A stretch of 64,000 nucleotides of DNA from Vicugna pacos (Eukaryota > Chordata > Mammalia > Artiodactyla > Camelidae). A model generated the notes under the pieces. The model did not search any database. It saw nothing but the letters and a program-made list of their open reading frames with translations, and was not told where the DNA came from. Shown here one piece after another: positions 59,792 through 64,000 of the stretch (position 1 is the first letter of the stretch; each line of letters opens with the position of its first letter). The position numbers and the translations under genes were made by a program. The DNA lies in assembly GCF_048564905.1 (NCBI RefSeq), contig NC_133020.1:12433501-12497500 (forward strand), written 5' to 3'.

Positions 59792-60602
59792 TGTTTATTT
59801 ATTATTATTTTAAATTGAAGTATAGTTGATTTAAAATATTGTGTTAGTTTCAGATGTACAGCAAAGTGATTTGGTTATACATACATACATTTTCTCCGAT
59901 TTTTTTCCGATATAGATTATTACAATATACTGAATATAGTTCCCTGTGCTATACAGTAAACCTTGTTGTTTATCTAGTTTATATATAGTGATGTGTATTT
60001 GTTAATCCCATACTCCTAATTTAGCCCTCCCTCTTCTTTCCCCTTTAGTAACCATAAGTTTGTTTTCTAGTTTGTTTTCTGTATCTGTGAGTCTGTTTCT
60101 GTTTTGTCAATAAGTTCATTTGTATTATTTTTTAGATTCCACATATAAGTGATATATAATATTTGTCTTTCTCTATCTGGCTTACTTCACTCTATGATAA
60201 TCTCTAGGTTCATCCATGTTGTTGTAAATGGCATTATTTCATTCTTTTTTACAGCCAAGATATATTCCATTTTGTATATATATTCCATACATATACATTC
60301 CATTTTATATAAATATTTCATATATATACACATATATATATACATATACATATACATACATATATATATGCCACATCTTTATCCATTCACCTGTTGATGG
60401 ACACTTAGTTTCCTTCCATATCTTGGCTATTATAAATAGTGTTTCTATGAACATTGGCGTGCATGTATCTTTTCAAATTATGGTTTTCATCTTTTCCAGA
60501 TATATGCCCAGGAATGGGACTGCTGGGTCATATGGTAACTCTATTTTTAGTTTTTAAAAGAAACTCTATACTTTTTTCCATAGTGGTTGCACCAATTTAT
60601 GG
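59792..60602 (-). mobile_element. 5'-truncated L1 with 15-bp TSD
   Basis: Antisense L1 3' end: TAAATTGAAGTATAGTTGAT, CTGTGCTATACAGTAAACCT, GACACTTAGTTTCCTTCCAT, GGGACTGCTGGGTCATATGG. Flanked by a perfect 15-bp duplication GGAATGCTTTGTCTT (59777-59791 and 60603-60617). A TA/TACA microsatellite lies at about 60,296-60,370. It broke an older unassigned sequence whose halves continue on either side. Confidence 0.95.
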
Positions 60603-60959
60603 GGAATGCTTTGTCTTCTTGGGCTGATCTGTGTTAGTATTTCCAGTGCACCTACTTATTGTCTGGAAGCCACCTGTGACATGCATATCCTCAGCTCAAA
60701 TACTGAGGTGAGTTTAGAGGCCAATAGAAGGGACCTTTGGTTAATTACTTTCCCTGCAGTAGGATGTTTGTCAGGCACATTCCTGACACTGGTGGCTGCC
60801 ACAACCACCAAATCAGCATCTCCAAATCTGGTTCCTTTCCTGCTTTCTGCTCCTGAATTGTGAAGTGCCTCCTGGAAAGCTCCATCTAAGTGACCTGCTG
60901 ACACCTCAAATTCAGTGATCAGAGCATTTCAGAATGAACATAATTGTTCTGTCCTAACT

Positions 60960-62245
60960 TATAACACCATTCTCCCAAGTACCAAAAGCGATCTCTACCT
61001 CTTCTTTCCTTTGCCTTCTAGATCCAAATAACTAATAAATTTTGTCGATCCAATCTCTATGGCATTCCTCTTTCTGTTTTTCTTTTCTGTAGGCTCCCAA
61101 AGTTACTGCTCAGATTTAGACTTTTATCATTTTTATGGTATATTATGTGCACTGCTGGCCTCTCTACAGGTATCCCCCACCTCCCAGCTCTCCTCTCTAA
61201 TCCATTTAAAGCACTGCTGCCAGGTTAATCCCTTTTGAAGGGCAGCCATTGTATTATTTCTGTTCTTAAAATAAGAAACCCTTCAGAGATATCTGAAAAC
61301 CCATGTTCACTGCAGCATTATTTACAATAGACAAGATATGGAAGCAACCTAAGTGTCCATCAACAGATGAATGGTTAAAGAAGATGTGGTAAATAAAAAA
61401 CAAATAACCTGATCCAAAAATGGGCAGAAGATCTAAACAAGCAATTCTCCAATGAAGACAAATGGTCAATAGGCACATGAAAAAATGCTTAATATAGCTA
61501 ATTATCAGAGATGTTTGTATGATTTCACTTACATGTGGAATAGAAAGAAACTGAACCTGTGAAAACAGAGAGTAGAGTGGTGGTTGCCAGGTCCCAGGGG
61601 TGGGGACATTGGGTAGATGCTGTTTAAGTGTGCAAACTTAAAACAAGTAGATAAGTAAGTCCTAGAGATCTGATGCACAACGTAGTGATTATAGTCAACA
61701 ATACTGTATTGTAAACTACAAAGTCTCTGTGAGGCTAAATCTTAACTGTTTTCAACATAAAAAAAATAGTAAGTGTTTGACATGATAAAGGTGTTAAATA
61801 ACACTGCAGTGGTAATTATCTTGCAATATGTAAATTTTCAAACCAGCACATCGTACTCTTCAGACTTACACAATGTCATATGTCAACTAAAGCTCAATGA
61901 AAACAAACAAAACAAAACAAAAACCCCTTCAATGGCTCCCAGTTTCCTACAAAATGAACTTCTATACCCATAACCTGTCTGTCATTCAGGCGCCTCCACG
62001 ATCCATGACCTAGCTTTTCAGTTTTTCCTCCTAAAATTCCTCTTTATACACACTGGCTGTAGTTTTCCTGAGTTACAGCAGCTCCACGGTTATGCTCTGA
62101 CCTCTCCTCCCTCCATGAAATTTCCTCCTAGACTTACTTTTATTTTCTCGGTCAGTCCTGGGTTGCTTCAAAACCATCCATCATGGCCCAGCTCAGACAG
62201 TACTTCCTCTACAGCTCTTTCCCCAAATCCCTTAACAGGAAGTAC
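60960..62245 (+). mobile_element. L2 LINE split by an L1
   Basis: Forward L2: CTCTCTAATCCATTTAAAGC, AGCACTGCTGCCAGGTTAAT up to 61,270, then CAATGGCTCCCAGTTTCCTA, ATCCATGACCTAGCTTTTCA, ATGGCCCAGCTCAGACAGTA. An L1 insertion separates the halves. Confidence 0.8.
61285..61920 (+). mobile_element. L1 fragment with scrambled order, inside L2
   Basis: L1 3' sequence: TTCACTGCAGCATTATTTAC, then AACCTGATCCAAAAATGGGC, then GAGTAGAGTGGTGGTTGCCA and an A-rich tail. The first block normally follows the second in L1, so the order is not collinear. AAACCCTTCA-like sequence flanks both sides (about 61,276 and 61,921). Confidence 0.8.
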
Positions 62246-62636
62246 TCTATTTGCTGACATTTGCTAGTATATAAAGTATGCCTCCAGTTTATAGTGAAGT
62301 TTGTGTTCTAGGAGGTGGGGATGAGTGCGCATTATCAAACGTGTTTTGAAATCGATTTTGTGAGGAAAAATGTATTATTTGCTTCATGTAAATATGAATA
62401 CCATAATCCAGCAGGAAGGCATCAATTCTGGGTATGCAGAACTCTTAACCCTGAAAAATGGAAACTGCAGATTTCAAAAGAAATGTTTTGGTGTCGTGGA
62501 AGACTGGCATATAGCAGGCAGCCACACAGCAAGCTTACTGGTAACTGGGGCTCACATAATCCAGTAAAGTAAATGCTACTACAGAATTTCAGCGAGTACT
62601 TTAACTAAATACCAAGCCACAATATAAAGTAAATGT

Positions 62637-62690
62637 AGCTGAATTATTATACAGATAGCTGAACTGAATTATTATACAGATAGCTGAAGT
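62637..62690. repeat. Tandem duplication, ~26 bp
   Basis: GAATTATTATACAGATAGCT occurs twice in direct succession. Confidence 0.9.
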
Positions 62691-63189
62691 ACATTTAGGA
62701 GAAAAAAAAAGTCATTTCTTATGAACCAGAAGATAACATAAGGCACAATAACATAGTTGAACGAACTTAATATCATGTTTATGCATGAAGTATTTGTTGA
62801 ATATTAGTACCTAGCGAAAAACAGTGAAAAAAAAAAGAAAGAAAAGAAATACATTTGCTTGTACATGATATTACAGCAAAACCATTGTTGCATTTAGCTA
62901 TGGCTCATGTTAGGAATAAATTTAAATATGAAATGTTTGGAGAATAACTGAAACACTATATTGGATCAGCCTGCACTTTGTGCTTTTTAAATTTTTGCTA
63001 AGAGAGATGGCAATAGGATGCCAATGCAACAACTGTTAGTTTCCCTCTTCTGAACACCCCCTCCGCCCCCACCCCCCACCCCCAGCACAGTGCCACGCGT
63101 CTCCGGGTGCACACGCCTGCGGTTAGAGTGCCCCTGGGCTCCCCTGGACGGCAGGACTTTTCAGGGTAGGCTGTGTGCTGATTCCCCTT

Positions 63190-63860
63190 GTGTCTTTACA
63201 GTTATTTGCTTGTGGCTAAATGAAGGACATGAGATGGACGGAACAGGCAATCAGAAGAAATAGAAGGAACAGGAGAGGTGTATCAGACAGACGAGGGAGA
63301 CAAGGGAACCGCAGGCTGAGAGAAGAGCCTGTGGGGGAGGTGTCACGTGTGAGGAGCGTGCTCCGTGTGCGGACGGACTGTGAGAAAGGCAGCTGACCTA
63401 GCAGAAACTGAACCATGAAAAGGCTCCACGTCATACTAAAGAGTTCGGACTTTATCCTCAAGGCCATGGGAAATCATTCAAGGAAATGAAAAGATAAGAC
63501 TTTTAGAAAGCTCATTCTGGCAGAGTAGAGGCTGGCTGGGACTGTGGGGGAGGGATAGACACGGTGACAGTGGGGACAGGGAGACCAGTCACGAGTTAGG
63601 AGGAAGCTGTTGCAATGTTCCAGACAAGACACGATTAGGGTTTGTCTGGAAGCCAAAGCGGTGGGAATGAAGCAAAGGAGGGAATCTGATAAATATCTGG
63701 AAACTTGAAGCACAGGGACTTGGTGATTGACTAAACCCCGACCATGAAAGAGGGAGTCCAGGGTACGTCTCAAATATCTGGTGGTGGTGCCATCTATGAT
63801 CACAGTGTTTTAGGAAAGAAGATGAATTCTACTTTGGGACCTGAGATGTGGGAAAATAAT
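63190..63860 (-). repeat. L2 LINE
   Basis: Antisense L2: GGACTTTATCCTCAAGGCCA, AGAAAGCTCATTCTGGCAGA, GAGGAAGCTGTTGCAATGTT, then GGTGGTGGTGCCATCTATG. Good collinear match over about 600 bp. A poly-C run (63,062-63,084) lies just upstream. Confidence 0.8.
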
Positions 63861-64000
63861 GGGGCTCACAAGCAAATGGAAGAAGTGTGATTCAAGAGAG
63901 AGCTGGAGAGCTGAGAGAAAGTTGTTTATGACCTTGTACTTTGCGCTTTATCTTTCCACAGCTCAGGCTATCATTCTTCCCTTCCAATATATTTTTTTTC

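Larger units (their letters stand above)
41601..64000. other. Region upstream of STRAP, no coding gene seen
   Basis: 22.4 kb with no recognisable exon. In human this interval lies between STRAP and EPS8. It is rich in L1, L2, Vic SINE and Tigger copies, listed separately. Stretches where I see no known element: 41,970-42,340, 42,600-43,230, 46,670-47,230, 47,960-48,360, 49,130-51,240, 53,670-54,770, 56,700-57,570, 58,080-59,080, 59,200-59,520 and 62,300-63,190. A CpG-rich patch at 52.5 kb is the only promoter-like sequence. Confidence 0.75.

Noticed and set aside
41601-64000. EPS8 exons
   Set aside because: Expected to the right by human gene order, but no EPS8 coding sequence was recognised; no claim made.

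Overview
The window is mammalian nuclear DNA, almost certainly from a camelid (camel, llama or alpaca group). Seven copies of a tRNA-Ala-derived SINE of the Vic type, which is typical of camelids, point to this. The rest is old eutherian repeat sequence: L1, L2, MIR, Tigger and hAT elements and MaLR LTRs. Two genes with introns are present, both on the minus strand. They were recognised by matching exon translations to remembered human proteins; no database search was run.

Layout: positions 1-17,344 are the start of intron 1 of DERA (deoxyribose-phosphate aldolase). Only its first coding exon (17,345-17,375) is in the window, inside a CpG island; the rest of the gene lies beyond position 1. 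About 5.4 kb separates DERA from the poly(A) signal of STRAP. That gap holds MIR copies and an MLT1-type LTR fossil. STRAP (serine/threonine kinase receptor-associated protein, also called UNRIP) fills about 22.75-41.2 kb. All ten coding exons were placed. Every intron is GT-AG, and the exons sum to 1,053 nt, encoding 350 residues, the family's normal length. A processed pseudogene of GCSH (glycine cleavage H protein) sits in STRAP intron 6. STRAP starts in a CpG island carrying two identical ETS/CRE-like motifs and an E-box.

The last 22 kb (41.6-64 kb) has no recognisable protein-coding gene. It holds a 3 kb L1 fragment with two SINEs inserted in it, several nested L1, L2 and Tigger insertions with visible target-site duplications, a GC- and CpG-rich patch at 52.5-53.0 kb with no assigned function, an AT-rich palindromic tract, and an MLT1-like LTR fossil. 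In human the order is EPS8 - STRAP - DERA on 12p12.3, so EPS8 would be expected past the right edge; no EPS8 exon was seen.

STRAP and DERA are housekeeping genes in tandem, each with its own CpG promoter. STRAP acts in the SMN complex (snRNP assembly) and in TGF-beta signalling; DERA acts in deoxynucleoside catabolism. Nothing indicates that they work together. I found no new biological system here. The points of interest are the twin promoter motif, the poly-C tract at the exon 6 splice acceptor, the partly open GCSH pseudogene, the orphan CpG-rich patch and several cleanly dated repeat nestings.
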